From Paenibacillus sp. S150 (lineage in GTDB: Bacteria > Bacillota > Bacilli > Paenibacillales > Paenibacillaceae), in contig NZ_JACBYI010000002.1 in assembly GCF_019352175.1 (NCBI RefSeq), positions 62,001 to 126,000 of the forward strand: a DNA stretch of 64,000 nt, written 5' to 3'. Under the pieces are notes generated by a model that ran no database searches, had not been told where the DNA came from, and saw only the letters and a list, made by a program, of their open reading frames with translations. Numbering within the stretch: position 1 is the first letter of the stretch; every line of letters begins with the position of its first letter. The position numbers and the translations under genes are program-made. Below, one piece after another: positions 27,694-36,782 of the stretch.

Positions 27694-29301
27694 ATGACAA
27701 TGGGGAATAACTCACCGGACTTAAAATCCGGCAAGGGTGGTTCGAAGGATTACTCGAAGTATTTTGATTTTTCTGATGCCAAAGTCATCAGTGAAGAAGA
27801 AGGCAAAACAACCTACCGGATCAAGGGCCGCACCGTTCAAATCAACTCCAACCCGGATTACAAGGAAGGCAAGCGCCGGGGCAAGCAGGACATCGAGGTT
27901 ATTGATTTCGGGAATGCGGAAACGAAGCAGATCATGGAAGAGTTCAGAGAGATTAACCGCAACAAGCAGCATTATTACTCGATTGCCACCTACGGCTGCC
28001 AGATGAACGAGCATGACACCGAAACGATGAAGGGGCTTCTGGAGCAAATGGGCTACCAGGGCACCGAGGACCGGAATGCAGCGGATATTATTCTGCTGAA
28101 TACCTGTGCCATCCGTGAGAATGCTGAAGATAAGGTGTTCGGCGAGCTCGGCCACCTCAAGAACCTGAAGCTGGAGAAGCCGGGTCTGCTGCTCGGGGTT
28201 TGCGGCTGCATGTCCCAGGAGGAAGGCGTTGTCAACCGGATTATGTCCAAGCATGGGTTCGTGGATATGATCTTCGGCACCCACAACATTCACCGCCTGC
28301 CGCAGCTGGTCAAGGAAGCCTTGTTCAGCAAGGAGCTGGTTGTGGAAGTGTGGTCCAAGGAAGGGGACATTATCGAGAACCTGCCCAAAAAGCGGGAGGG
28401 CTTGCGCGCCTGGGTCAACATCATGTACGGCTGCGATAAATTCTGCACCTATTGCATTGTTCCGTTCACACGGGGCAAGGAGCGCAGCCGCCGTCCGGAA
28501 GATGTGATCGCCGAGATGCGGGATTTGGCCCGCCAGGGCTTCAAGGAAGTAACTCTGCTGGGGCAGAATGTAAATGCCTACGGCAAGGATTTTACCGATC
28601 TGGACTATACATTCGGGGACCTGATGGACGACATGCGCAAGATTGATATTCCGCGCATCCGCTTCATGACATCGCATCCCCGCGATTTTGACGATAGATT
28701 GATTGAAGTGCTCGGCAAAGGCGGCAATCTGACGGAGCATATCCATCTGCCGGTGCAGTCGGGAAGCACAGCCGTACTTAAGAAAATGAGCCGCAAATAC
28801 AGCCGCGAAGCCTATCTGGAGCTTGTAAGCAAAATCAAGGCCAGCGTGCCGAACGCCGTGCTGACTACCGACATTATTGTCGGCTTCCCCGGCGAAACCG
28901 AGGAGCAGTTCGAGGATACGTTGTCGCTGGTGCGCGAAGTGGGCTATGATATGGCATATACCTTCATTTATTCTCCGCGCGAAGGGACGCCCGCAGCCTC
29001 GATGGAGGACAATGTGCCGCCGGAGGTCAAGAGTCAGCGCCTGCAGCGTCTGAATGATCTGATCAAGGAGCAGAGCCGGGTCAGCAATGACCGGATGCTT
29101 GGCGAGATTGTCGAGGTGCTGGTCGAAGGCGAGAGCAAAAATAATTCGAATGTCCTGTCCGGCCGCAGCCGCGCTAACAAGCTGGTGCATTTCGAAGGGC
29201 CGAAGGAGCTGATCGGCACCATGGTGCAGGTCAGAATCACCGATACGAAAACTTGGTACATTAAAGGGGATTGTGTGGCGGAAGCTGCGGCAATTCTATA
29301 A
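27694..29301 (+). CDS. miaB: tRNA-2-methylthio-N6-dimethylallyladenosine synthase
   Basis: A 535-residue radical-SAM methylthiotransferase that adds a methylthio group to i6A37 of tRNAs reading UNN codons. Order: an N-terminal extension of about 90 residues; the UPF0004 domain with three cluster cysteines ([26 protein letters not shown]); the radical-SAM motif [12 protein letters not shown] (CxxxCxxC); and a C-terminal TRAM domain ([11 protein letters not shown]). ATG 27694 follows AAAGGA at nine bases; the frame stays open upstream into repeat R1 but without another good start. It is followed 18 bp later by ricA, the order seen in Bacillus. Confidence 0.97.
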   Translation: MTMGNNSPDLKSGKGGSKDYSKYFDFSDAKVISEEEGKTTYRIKGRTVQINSNPDYKEGKRRGKQDIEVIDFGNAETKQIMEEFREINRNKQHYYSIATYGCQMNEHDTETMKGLLEQMGYQGTEDRNAADIILLNTCAIRENAEDKVFGELGHLKNLKLEKPGLLLGVCGCMSQEEGVVNRIMSKHGFVDMIFGTHNIHRLPQLVKEALFSKELVVEVWSKEGDIIENLPKKREGLRAWVNIMYGCDKFCTYCIVPFTRGKERSRRPEDVIAEMRDLARQGFKEVTLLGQNVNAYGKDFTDLDYTFGDLMDDMRKIDIPRIRFMTSHPRDFDDRLIEVLGKGGNLTEHIHLPVQSGSTAVLKKMSRKYSREAYLELVSKIKASVPNAVLTTDIIVGFPGETEEQFEDTLSLVREVGYDMAYTFIYSPREGTPAASMEDNVPPEVKSQRLQRLNDLIKEQSRVSNDRMLGEIVEVLVEGESKNNSNVLSGRSRANKLVHFEGPKELIGTMVQVRITDTKTWYIKGDCVAEAAAIL

Positions 29302-29319
29302 TCATACAGGAATGGGGCG

Positions 29320-29778
29320 ATGCCAGTGAGCCAGGAAGAAGCGCGTTTGAACGAATACGGCATGCAGAGCTACAATACCCGCGACCTTATCGTTCGGGAG
29401 GATATTATGGGCAAAGCCAAAGAGCTTGCCTCGCTTATCTCCACCAGCGAAGAGGTAAGGCATTTCCAGCAGGCCGAGCAGAAAATTCTGAATCATGAAC
29501 GGGTGCAGGGCCTCATTGCGACGATTAAGAAGAAGCAGAAGGAGATCGTGGCGTTCGAAAGCTTCAAGAATCAGGAGATGGTTGCCAAAATCGAACGTGA
29601 AATTGAAGCTTTGCAGGATGAGATCGACGGGATTCCGGTAGTGAATGAGTTCCAGCAGAGCCAGAGCGACATCAACTATCTGCTGCAGCTTGTGATCTCT
29701 GTGATCCGGGATACCGTTTCGGAGAAAATAAATGTTGAAGCGGGTACCGAAGCTCCTCCTTCAACCTGCGGTGATTAA
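29320..29778 (+). CDS. ricA: YlbF/YmcA-family protein, RicA
   Basis: A 152-residue all-helical protein of the Com_YlbF family. In Bacillus subtilis the homologue YmcA (RicA) lies directly after the miaB gene (ymcB) and forms the RicA-RicF-RicT complex, which carries [4Fe-4S] clusters and promotes RNase Y-dependent mRNA maturation, sporulation and competence. The helical core is DIMGKAKELASLIS to NEFQQSQSDINYLLQLV. A single Cys sits three residues from the C-terminus (STCGD). The ribosome binding site is weak and start choice uncertain. Naming rests on family plus synteny. Confidence 0.87.
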   Translation: MPVSQEEARLNEYGMQSYNTRDLIVREDIMGKAKELASLISTSEEVRHFQQAEQKILNHERVQGLIATIKKKQKEIVAFESFKNQEMVAKIEREIEALQDEIDGIPVVNEFQQSQSDINYLLQLVISVIRDTVSEKINVEAGTEAPPSTCGD

Positions 29779-29827
29779 GTCAAGGACGAACCACATTTAA
29801 ATAAGCTGCGGCAAAGGATGATTCATT

Positions 29828-30598
29828 GTGAGCGAGAACGGGGAACAAACCTATAATGTCAAAAAATACCGCACGCCGGACGGGGTTCCGGCTGACATCG
29901 TCATGTTTACGCTGACCAAACGCGAGCGCAAGACCGTCACCAAGACGCTTCCGCTGCGCGAGCTTAAGGTGATGCTGGTCAAACGCAAAAAATGGCCTTA
30001 TGCCGGGATGTGGGCGCTGCCTGGCGGCTTTTGCCAGGAGGATGAATCGATCTACGATGCCGCGACCCGTGAGCTGAAGGAAGAAACCGGTGTGGACGGC
30101 GGACACCTGGAATATCTGGGCGTGTACAGCAAGCCCGGACGCGATCCGCGGGGCTGGATTATCAGCCATGCATTCTTTGCGCTGGTGGAGGAGTGGATGC
30201 TGGAGCAGAGACAGGCTTCCGATGACGCGGGAGAAGTAGGGCTGTTCACGCTTCAGGAGGCGCTTGAGGAGCTTGAGCTTGCTTTTGACCACCATGACAT
30301 CATTACCGACGCCTATTTGCGGATTCAGCAGCAGATGCTGCAGACCACGATTGCCCGGCAGTTTCTGCCCCGCCATTTCACGCTCAGCGAGCTGTATCAG
30401 GTGATCCAGACGGTCGTTCCTGAATTCAAGGAGCCGAATTTTATCCGCAAAATCACTTCAACCCGCAGCCGCCAGGGTATATTAAAAGAAGTGAGGGATG
30501 AAGCCGGCAATCCGGTCAGCTCCAACCAGTACTCCCAGCGTCCGGCGCAGCTCTATATGTTCACGGACCATGAGCCTTTGTTATCGATCTATACTTAG
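29828..30598 (+). CDS. Nudix-winged helix regulator, NrtR-like
   Basis: A 256-residue protein with a Nudix domain (about 20-165) and a C-terminal winged-helix domain (about 180-256: HFTLSELYQVIQ, FIRKITSTRSRQGILKEV, RPAQLYMF). This layout matches NrtR regulators of NAD metabolism, which bind ADP-ribose. The Nudix box GGFCQEDESIYDAATRE, then LKEETGV, is fully intact, so hydrolase activity is also possible. The start is GTG 29828 with AAAGGA upstream. pncA and pncB follow directly, which supports the NAD link. Confidence 0.87.
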   Translation: MSENGEQTYNVKKYRTPDGVPADIVMFTLTKRERKTVTKTLPLRELKVMLVKRKKWPYAGMWALPGGFCQEDESIYDAATRELKEETGVDGGHLEYLGVYSKPGRDPRGWIISHAFFALVEEWMLEQRQASDDAGEVGLFTLQEALEELELAFDHHDIITDAYLRIQQQMLQTTIARQFLPRHFTLSELYQVIQTVVPEFKEPNFIRKITSTRSRQGILKEVRDEAGNPVSSNQYSQRPAQLYMFTDHEPLLSIYT

Positions 30599-30605
30599 CC
30601 TATCC

Positions 30606-30733
30606 GTTCGAAGCAAGTTTTGTATGAAGTGAATTCAGGCAAGCTTATGCTCACAAAACTCAGTCCATGCTTACGAAGCGAGTTTTGTACCAAATGAATT
30701 CGGGGAAGCTTATGCTACAAAACTTTCAGGAGG
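30606..30733 (+). repeat. Tandem R3 hairpins upstream of pncA
   Basis: Two R3 units. Unit 1 pairs AGTTTTGT (30616) with ACAAAACT (30653). Unit 2 pairs AGTTTTGTA (30681) with TACAAAACT (30716), with the extra A-U pair gained on both sides. Both enclose GAATTC...AAGCTTATGC. The second ends four bases before the AGGAGGT ribosome binding site of pncA. Possible roles are attenuator, operator of the adjacent Nudix regulator, or mobile repeat. Confidence 0.75.
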
Positions 30734-30742
30734 TAAACGGAA

Positions 30743-31285
30743 ATGAGAGCATTGATCGTAATTGATTTTACCAATGATTTTGTGGACGGCAGTCTGCCTG
30801 TGGGGCAGCCCGGCATTGATATCGCACCCCGAATCAGTGAACTGACCCAGGCATTTGCAGACAATGGCGATTATGTCGTGATGGCGGTGGATCTGCACGA
30901 GGACAATGATCCCTATCATCCGGAGAGCAAGCTGTTCCCGCCGCATAATCTGCGGGGTACCGAAGGGCGCGGGCTTTATGGTAGCCTTAAGGACGTATAC
31001 GAGCAGAATCAGGCTTCAATCTACTGGATGGACAAAACCCGCTACAGCGCCTTCAGCGGCACGGATCTTGCGCTGAAGCTCCGCGAACGCGGCATTACCG
31101 AGGTGCACCTGATCGGAGTCTGCACGGATATTTGTGTCCTGCATACGGCAGTGGATGCCTATAACATGGGCTTCAGCATTGTCGTTCACGAGGATGCCGT
31201 AGCCAGCTTCAATCCGGACGGGCATCTCTGGGCGCTGGGACATTTCCGCGGCAGCCTTGGAGCGGCCGTAGTTACAGCAGAATAA
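30743..31285 (+). CDS. pncA: Nicotinamidase, isochorismatase-fold
   Basis: A 180-residue hydrolase that deamidates nicotinamide to nicotinate in NAD salvage. The catalytic triad is visible: Asp in VIDFTNDFVDG (D9), Lys in WMDKTRYSAF, and Cys in VCTDICVLHTA; metal-site residues DLHEDND and HPES are also present. CAGGAGG lies nine bases before the ATG. It is followed 46 bp later by pncB, the next step of the same pathway. Confidence 0.95.
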   Translation: MRALIVIDFTNDFVDGSLPVGQPGIDIAPRISELTQAFADNGDYVVMAVDLHEDNDPYHPESKLFPPHNLRGTEGRGLYGSLKDVYEQNQASIYWMDKTRYSAFSGTDLALKLRERGITEVHLIGVCTDICVLHTAVDAYNMGFSIVVHEDAVASFNPDGHLWALGHFRGSLGAAVVTAE

Positions 31286-31331
31286 CCGCTATTACACTCC
31301 AATAACCAGCGAAAAGCTAGGAGATGAGGAT

Positions 31332-32786
31332 TTGAGGGACGAACTTGCTCTACATACAGATAAATATCAAATCAATATGATGTACGCCCATTGGATGAAC
31401 GGAAGCCATAAACGACGGGCGGTGTTCGAAGCCTATTTCCGCCAGCTTCCGTTCGGCAACGGCTTTGCCGTGTTCGCCGGGCTGGAGCGTATCACCCAGT
31501 ATATCGCCGAGCTGCGTTTTACGGAGGAGGACATCCGCTATCTGTCGGAGCAGGAGGAGAATTATGCGCCTGCGTTTCTGGCGGAGCTGCTGGAATTCCA
31601 TTTTCAGGGCAGCTTGCACTCCATGAAAGAAGGTGCGCTGGTCTTCCCGGAGGAACCTCTGATCCGTGTCGAGGGCACGATCATGGAGGCGCAGCTCGTT
31701 GAGACGGCCATCCTGAACTTTATGAACTACCAGACTCTAATTGCTACCAAGGCTTCACGGATCAAGCAGGTGGCTCCGAAGGATACCTTGCTGGAATTCG
31801 GCACCCGGCGTGCGCAGGAAGCGGATGCGGCCGTTTGGGGCGCACGCGCGGCTTATGTCGGCGGCTTCCATGCGACCTCGAATATGCTGGCCGGCAAATT
31901 ATTCGGCATTCCCACGAAGGGCACACACGCCCATTCCTGGGTGCAGAGCTTTGCCAGCGAGCAGGAGGCCTTCGATGCCTATGCCAAGGTGATGCCTGAC
32001 GGCGTTACGCTGCTGGTGGATACCTTCGATACGCTGCGCAGCGGTGTGCCTCATGCAATCAATACCGCGAAGAAGCTGGAAGCGGCGGGCAAACGGATGA
32101 ATGCGATCCGGCTGGACAGCGGCGACCTGGCCTATTTGTCCATTCAGGCGCGCAAAATGCTGGATGACGCAGGACTTCAATATGTGAAGATTGTAGCCTC
32201 CAATGATCTGGACGAGAACACGATTATGAACCTGAAATCCCAGGGGGCGGCAATCGATACGTGGGGAGTGGGCACACAGCTCATTACAGCCTCGGATCAG
32301 CCTTCCCTGGGCGGTGTATACAAGCTAGTCGAGATTGAATCGCCCACCGGTGAAATGGTGCCGACGATCAAGATTTCATCCAATCCCGAGAAGGTATCCA
32401 CCCCGGGCAAGAAGGATGTCTTCCGGATTATCGGACCCAAGGGCAAGGCGCTGGCTGATTATATCAGCTTCCCGGACGAGGATGCGCCCCGGAGCGGTGC
32501 CCGCCTGAAGCTGTTTAATCCGCTGCATCCTTACCTGCAGAAATATGTGGAGGAGTACGAGGCTATGCCCATGCTGGAGCCCGTCTTCGTGAACGGGGTT
32601 CAGGTATACACGCTGCCGGGCTTGGATGAAATCCGCAGCTATCATCAGGCACAGCTTGACTTGTTCTGGCCGGAATATCTTCGCAAGCTGAACCCGGAAG
32701 TGTATCGTGTGAATCTCAGCGAGCGGCTATGGAACCGCAAGCAGCAGCTGATTGCCGAGCATATGCTGCCCGATCTGAATGATTGA
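31332..32786 (+). CDS. pncB: Nicotinate phosphoribosyltransferase
   Basis: A 484-residue enzyme converting nicotinate and PRPP to nicotinate mononucleotide. The family N-terminus HTDKYQINMMYAHWMNG, the LLEFGTRRAQEADAAVWGAR motif, the GTHAHSWVQSF segment with the phosphorylatable His, and the RLDSGDLAYLS motif are present. The start is TTG 31332 with TAGGAG eight bases upstream; there is no better ATG. Last gene of the NAD salvage set and followed by a terminator at 32933. Confidence 0.95.
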   Translation: MRDELALHTDKYQINMMYAHWMNGSHKRRAVFEAYFRQLPFGNGFAVFAGLERITQYIAELRFTEEDIRYLSEQEENYAPAFLAELLEFHFQGSLHSMKEGALVFPEEPLIRVEGTIMEAQLVETAILNFMNYQTLIATKASRIKQVAPKDTLLEFGTRRAQEADAAVWGARAAYVGGFHATSNMLAGKLFGIPTKGTHAHSWVQSFASEQEAFDAYAKVMPDGVTLLVDTFDTLRSGVPHAINTAKKLEAAGKRMNAIRLDSGDLAYLSIQARKMLDDAGLQYVKIVASNDLDENTIMNLKSQGAAIDTWGVGTQLITASDQPSLGGVYKLVEIESPTGEMVPTIKISSNPEKVSTPGKKDVFRIIGPKGKALADYISFPDEDAPRSGARLKLFNPLHPYLQKYVEEYEAMPMLEPVFVNGVQVYTLPGLDEIRSYHQAQLDLFWPEYLRKLNPEVYRVNLSERLWNRKQQLIAEHMLPDLND

Positions 32787-32932
32787 GTGATTGAGTGATT
32801 TTCACAATGAACTCCAAGCCAAGGCCCTCAAGCGGCGGAAGACTGTCAAGACAGCGTCAAGCTGTTTTCCATGATTGTAATGCCCGGCGACCGGCCGATT
32901 TCATAGGACTGGCTGCATAATATAATTGATAA

Positions 32933-32959
32933 AGGCCCATCCGCAGAGGATGGGCTTTT
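32933..32959 (+). terminator. Terminator after pncB
   Basis: AAAGGCCCATCC pairs with GGATGGGCTTTT around a GCAGA loop. Confidence 0.88.
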
Positions 32960-33353
32960 GCATGGGAATTTTTTGAATCCGGCATTTCAATTACAGCAAA
33001 AAAAGACTGCGTCCAGGGAATGTGATATTTATCATGATTTCTGTGACAAATTTAACATCTTAATTTTTAATTAATTGCTAAATTAAGGCTACAAGCATCA
33101 GTGCTCCAGTCTTGATCAGCCAGACTTCACACAATATTCACAAAGTAATGTTTTTATGGCAGATTACCTTCTATTGAAGTAACGCCACACTGTCGTGTAT
33201 AAAGAAATCGATTGAAATCCATAAAGAATTGTGATTCCAGTACGATGGAAAATGCAAGATTTGTCACTTCGCGACAGGCAAAATCAAGTTACAATTTTTG
33301 AAAAAGTCATATGGGATGTTATTCTACTTGACACTTAGAAAGGGGTTATGTCG
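32960..33353 (+). other. AT-rich upstream region of the POR genes
   Basis: No gene and none of the dispersed repeats. It contains an AT-rich patch with TTAATTTTTAATTAA near 33059 and a TGTGACAAATTTAACA element at 33042 that loosely resembles an Fnr/Crp half-site pair. It presumably carries the promoter of the two-gene oxidoreductase; I could not place the -10 and -35 boxes with confidence. Confidence 0.4.
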
Positions 33354-34364
33354 GTGGTACAATTACCAATCGTTAACGATCTCGGATTTTTCGAGATTCG
33401 TCTGGAGTCCATTGGAGGCTTGGGCGCGAACCTGGCAGGCAAGATGCTCGCGGAAGCGGGAGTAGTCGGTGCGGGTCTGAACGGTGTAAGTTTCTCGTCT
33501 TACGGCTCGGAGAAGAAGGGGTCTGCCGTTAAGGCGCATATCCGCTTCTGCGATCTGAACACTCATATCCGCGATACGTCGCCGGTAGAACGCCCGCATG
33601 TAGTGGGTGTGTTCCATGAAGCGCTGGCCAAGACGGTCAACGTCACCAGCGGTATTCTTGAGCACAGTACGGTACTGGTGAATTCAGCCAAGACGCCGGA
33701 GGAACTGAAAGAGCTGTTGAAGATGAAGGCCGGAACCATTGCCGTGATCGATGCTACAAGCATTGCACTGAAAGAGAAGAACCGTGTAAACATGGCGATG
33801 CTGGGCGCGCTGTTCCGGCTCTGTCCATTCCTTGATACCGAAACCATGAAGGGTGTTATTGAGAAATCCCTGGGCAAGAAATATCCGCAGGCAGTACAGT
33901 CGGCCATTACGACATTTGACCGCGGCTATAATGAAGTGAAGTTTATGCAGTTTGAGCTGGCCCCAGGGGACAGCATGCCTGAATATGTCCGCTCCGATAT
34001 GGGTGTGCTGGGTTACGACACACAGCCGATCGGCGGCACAATTATCGATCCCGGCGGCACCTTCCTGAAGAACCTGAGCATTTCGCGTTCCGGGATGATC
34101 CCGGTCTATGAGAACGAGTCATGCATCAACTGCGCGCAGTGCGATACCGTCTGTCCGGATCAGTGCTTTGTATGGGAGGAGCGGATTGACCGCAAGGGCC
34201 GTTCGCAAATGTTCCTGCAGGGCATCGACTATCAATATTGCAAGGGCTGCCTGAAATGTGTAGGCGCGTGCCCGACTTCGGCACTGTCAAGCCAGCGTGA
34301 GAAGGAAGGCTATGCAGACAGCCATTCGGCGCACCACCAATTTGATCTGGTTACACTGGCCTAA
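33354..34364 (+). CDS. Pyruvate:ferredoxin oxidoreductase, fused gamma-delta subunit
   Basis: A 336-residue fusion of the gamma subunit (about 1-200: ESIGGLGANLAGKMLAEAG, SYGSEKKGSAVKAHIR) and a delta-type ferredoxin domain with two [4Fe-4S] motifs, CINCAQCDTVCP and CKGCLKCVGACP (about 255-315). Together with the next gene it forms a POR/KOR enzyme that oxidises a 2-oxoacid with CoA to acyl-CoA, CO2 and reduced ferredoxin. GTG 33354 is eight bases after AAAGGGG; ATG 33348 is only two bases from it. Pyruvate as substrate is the most likely but not proven. Confidence 0.87.
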   Translation: MVQLPIVNDLGFFEIRLESIGGLGANLAGKMLAEAGVVGAGLNGVSFSSYGSEKKGSAVKAHIRFCDLNTHIRDTSPVERPHVVGVFHEALAKTVNVTSGILEHSTVLVNSAKTPEELKELLKMKAGTIAVIDATSIALKEKNRVNMAMLGALFRLCPFLDTETMKGVIEKSLGKKYPQAVQSAITTFDRGYNEVKFMQFELAPGDSMPEYVRSDMGVLGYDTQPIGGTIIDPGGTFLKNLSISRSGMIPVYENESCINCAQCDTVCPDQCFVWEERIDRKGRSQMFLQGIDYQYCKGCLKCVGACPTSALSSQREKEGYADSHSAHHQFDLVTLA

Positions 34365-34389
34365 TACGGGAAGAAGGGTGGAATGAATA

Positions 34390-36696
34390 ATGGCAATCGA
34401 TTATGAAAAAGAAATAGGCTCCGCCAAAGTGGAGCAGAAGTTTCTATATGAATCCGGTAATGAAATGGCGGCTTACGCCGCTCATCAGATCAACTATCAT
34501 GTAATGGGTTATTTCCCAATCTCGCCTTCCACTGAGGTTGCCCAGTTTCTGGATACCATGAAAGCCAGCGGACAGCATGATATCATGCTTGTTCCTTCCG
34601 ACGGCGAGCACAGCTCCGCCGGGATCTGCTACGGAGCATCCACTGCGGGCGGCCGCGTGTTCAACGCAACCAGCGCCCAGGGCTATATGTATATGCTGGA
34701 GCAATTGCCTGTACAAGCAGGTACGCGCATGCCCATGGTTATGAATCTGATCTGCCGTTCGATCTCCGGTCCGCTGAATATCCATGGCGACCATTCCGAC
34801 TTATATTTTGCCCTGAATACAGGCTGGCCGATTCTGATGTGCCGTGATCCGCAGTCCGTCTATGACATGAACCTGATGGCCCTGAAGCTGGCTGAGCATG
34901 CCAAGGTCCGCCTTCCGGTTATGGTGGCATCTGACGGTTATTTCACGTCCCACCAGAAGCGCCGTGTGCAGGCTTTTGCCCACCGCGAGGATGTTCATAA
35001 GTTCGTAGGCGAGCAGCCGCCAGTCGGCTTCACAGACACGCTGGACCGCAATAACCCGGTTACCGTAGGCCCGTACATGAACGAACCGGATTATATCAAT
35101 AACCGCTACCAGCAGTCTGTGGCCATGTACAATGCCGCTGAAGTATTTGAAGAAATCGCCCAGGAATTCTCCGAGCTGACCGGACGCCACTATCCGATGA
35201 TTGAGCAGTACCGGATGGATGACGCCGATGTTGCCGTATTCCTGATGAATTCCGCTTCGGAAATCATCAAGGATGTGGTCGACCAGCTTCGTCTGCAAGG
35301 GATCAAAGCCGGAGCCATCTCCCCGAACATGATCCGTCCGTTCCCGCAGAAGCAAATTGCTGAAGCGCTCAAGAATGTGAAGGCTATTACGGTGGGTGAC
35401 CGCGCGGATTCTGTCGGCGGACACGGCGGCAACATGGTCAACGAAATCAAAGCAGCATTGTTCACTTACGGCAACACCACCACTAAGGTCATCAGCCGCA
35501 TCTATGGCCTGGGCGGCAAGGATTTCTATGCCGAAGACGGACATCATTTCTTCCAGCTGGCAATGGATGCTGTTGTTGCTGACCGTGTGGAAATTCCGTT
35601 TGATTACTACGGCCACAATCCGGGCACTCCGGAGAAAGCTCCTAAGCGCCTGTTGAAGCCGATGAATTTCGAATCGTTGAAGACGGGTCTCATTACCGTC
35701 AAGCAGGATGAAGAGACCGGCAGGCTCAGTGTGAAGGTTCCGCCGATCCGCAGCCTGATGAAGAAGCCAAGACGCATGTCTCCGGGACACGGCGCATGTC
35801 CGGGCTGCGGTATTTTCTCCGGACTGGAGCTGTTCTTCAAAGGAATTGAAGGGGACATTGTAGCGCTGTACCATACAGGCTGTGCGATGGTTACAACTAC
35901 CGGCTATCCTTATTCCGCCCATAAATCGACGTTCATCCACAACCTGTTCCAGAACGGTGCAGCTACGCTGTCCGGTGTCGTGGAAATGTTCTGGGAACGC
36001 AAACGCCGCGGAGAGCTGGATGGACTTGGCCTGCAGGAAGACTTTACCTTTGTTATGGTTACTGGTGACGGGGGTATGGACATCGGTATGGGGCCGGCTA
36101 TCGGAGCAGCCCTGCGCGGACACAAAATGATTATTGTCGAGTACGACAACGAAGGGTACATGAATACAGGCGCACAGCAATCGTATTCCACGCCGCTGGG
36201 ACACCGTACCTCAACCTCCAGCATCGGCAAGACACAGCAGGGTAAAGTAACCCAGCATAAGGATACCGCGCAGATTATGGCGGCTACCAATATTCCTTAC
36301 GTATTTACCGGCTGCGAGGCTTATCCGCAGGATATGCTCAAGAAGGCCGCCAAAGCCCAGTGGTACGCACAGAACGAAGGCCTGGTCTACGGCAAGATTC
36401 TGATTGCCTGCCCGCTCAACTGGATGACAGAAGACAAGGAAGGCACGAACATTGTGTCGCTGGCGGTAGAATCCTGCTTCTTCCCGCTCTATGAAGTAGA
36501 GCAGGGCACGACGACAATTACGTACAATCCGGAAGACAAGGACAAACGTGTTGAGGTCTCCGCATGGCTGAAGACAATGGGCAAAACCAAGCATCTGCTG
36601 AAGCCGGAGAACGAGCCTGCCCTGCATGCCTTCGAGGACGAAGTGCAGCGCCGCTGGAACCGTCTCAAAGCCAAACACGAGCATCCGGATTTGTAA
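34390..36696 (+). CDS. Pyruvate:ferredoxin oxidoreductase, fused alpha-beta subunit
   Basis: A 768-residue fusion. The alpha part (1-430) has GNEMAAYAAHQINYHVMGYF, PISPSTEV and DGEHSSAGICYGAS; the beta part (450-768) has the thiamine diphosphate motif VTGDGGMDIGMGPAIGAALR ending near NEGYMNTG, and a proximal-cluster HGACPGCG with later cysteines (HTGCAM, FTGCEAY). It is encoded 25 bp after the gamma-delta gene and ends in a terminator. The two-polypeptide architecture differs from both the single-chain and the four-gene PORs. It is a plausible source of low-potential ferredoxin for the nitrogenase-like system 4 kb downstream (inference). Confidence 0.88.
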   Translation: MAIDYEKEIGSAKVEQKFLYESGNEMAAYAAHQINYHVMGYFPISPSTEVAQFLDTMKASGQHDIMLVPSDGEHSSAGICYGASTAGGRVFNATSAQGYMYMLEQLPVQAGTRMPMVMNLICRSISGPLNIHGDHSDLYFALNTGWPILMCRDPQSVYDMNLMALKLAEHAKVRLPVMVASDGYFTSHQKRRVQAFAHREDVHKFVGEQPPVGFTDTLDRNNPVTVGPYMNEPDYINNRYQQSVAMYNAAEVFEEIAQEFSELTGRHYPMIEQYRMDDADVAVFLMNSASEIIKDVVDQLRLQGIKAGAISPNMIRPFPQKQIAEALKNVKAITVGDRADSVGGHGGNMVNEIKAALFTYGNTTTKVISRIYGLGGKDFYAEDGHHFFQLAMDAVVADRVEIPFDYYGHNPGTPEKAPKRLLKPMNFESLKTGLITVKQDEETGRLSVKVPPIRSLMKKPRRMSPGHGACPGCGIFSGLELFFKGIEGDIVALYHTGCAMVTTTGYPYSAHKSTFIHNLFQNGAATLSGVVEMFWERKRRGELDGLGLQEDFTFVMVTGDGGMDIGMGPAIGAALRGHKMIIVEYDNEGYMNTGAQQSYSTPLGHRTSTSSIGKTQQGKVTQHKDTAQIMAATNIPYVFTGCEAYPQDMLKKAAKAQWYAQNEGLVYGKILIACPLNWMTEDKEGTNIVSLAVESCFFPLYEVEQGTTTITYNPEDKDKRVEVSAWLKTMGKTKHLLKPENEPALHAFEDEVQRRWNRLKAKHEHPDL

Positions 36697-36734
36697 GATC
36701 TATAGCATCTGTACTCATTCCTATATAAGACACG

Positions 36735-36764
36735 GGCCTGGCAGATTATCTGCCGGGCTTTTTT
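36735..36764 (+). terminator. Terminator of the POR operon
   Basis: GCCTGGCAGAT pairs with CTGCCGGGC, followed by six T residues. Confidence 0.88.
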
Positions 36765-36782
36765 GAAAGATAAGAATTTATA

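Noticed and set aside
27721-29190. A 489-codon minus-strand ORF
   Set aside because: It is an antisense shadow of miaB; the plus-strand reading has all radical-SAM and TRAM motifs.
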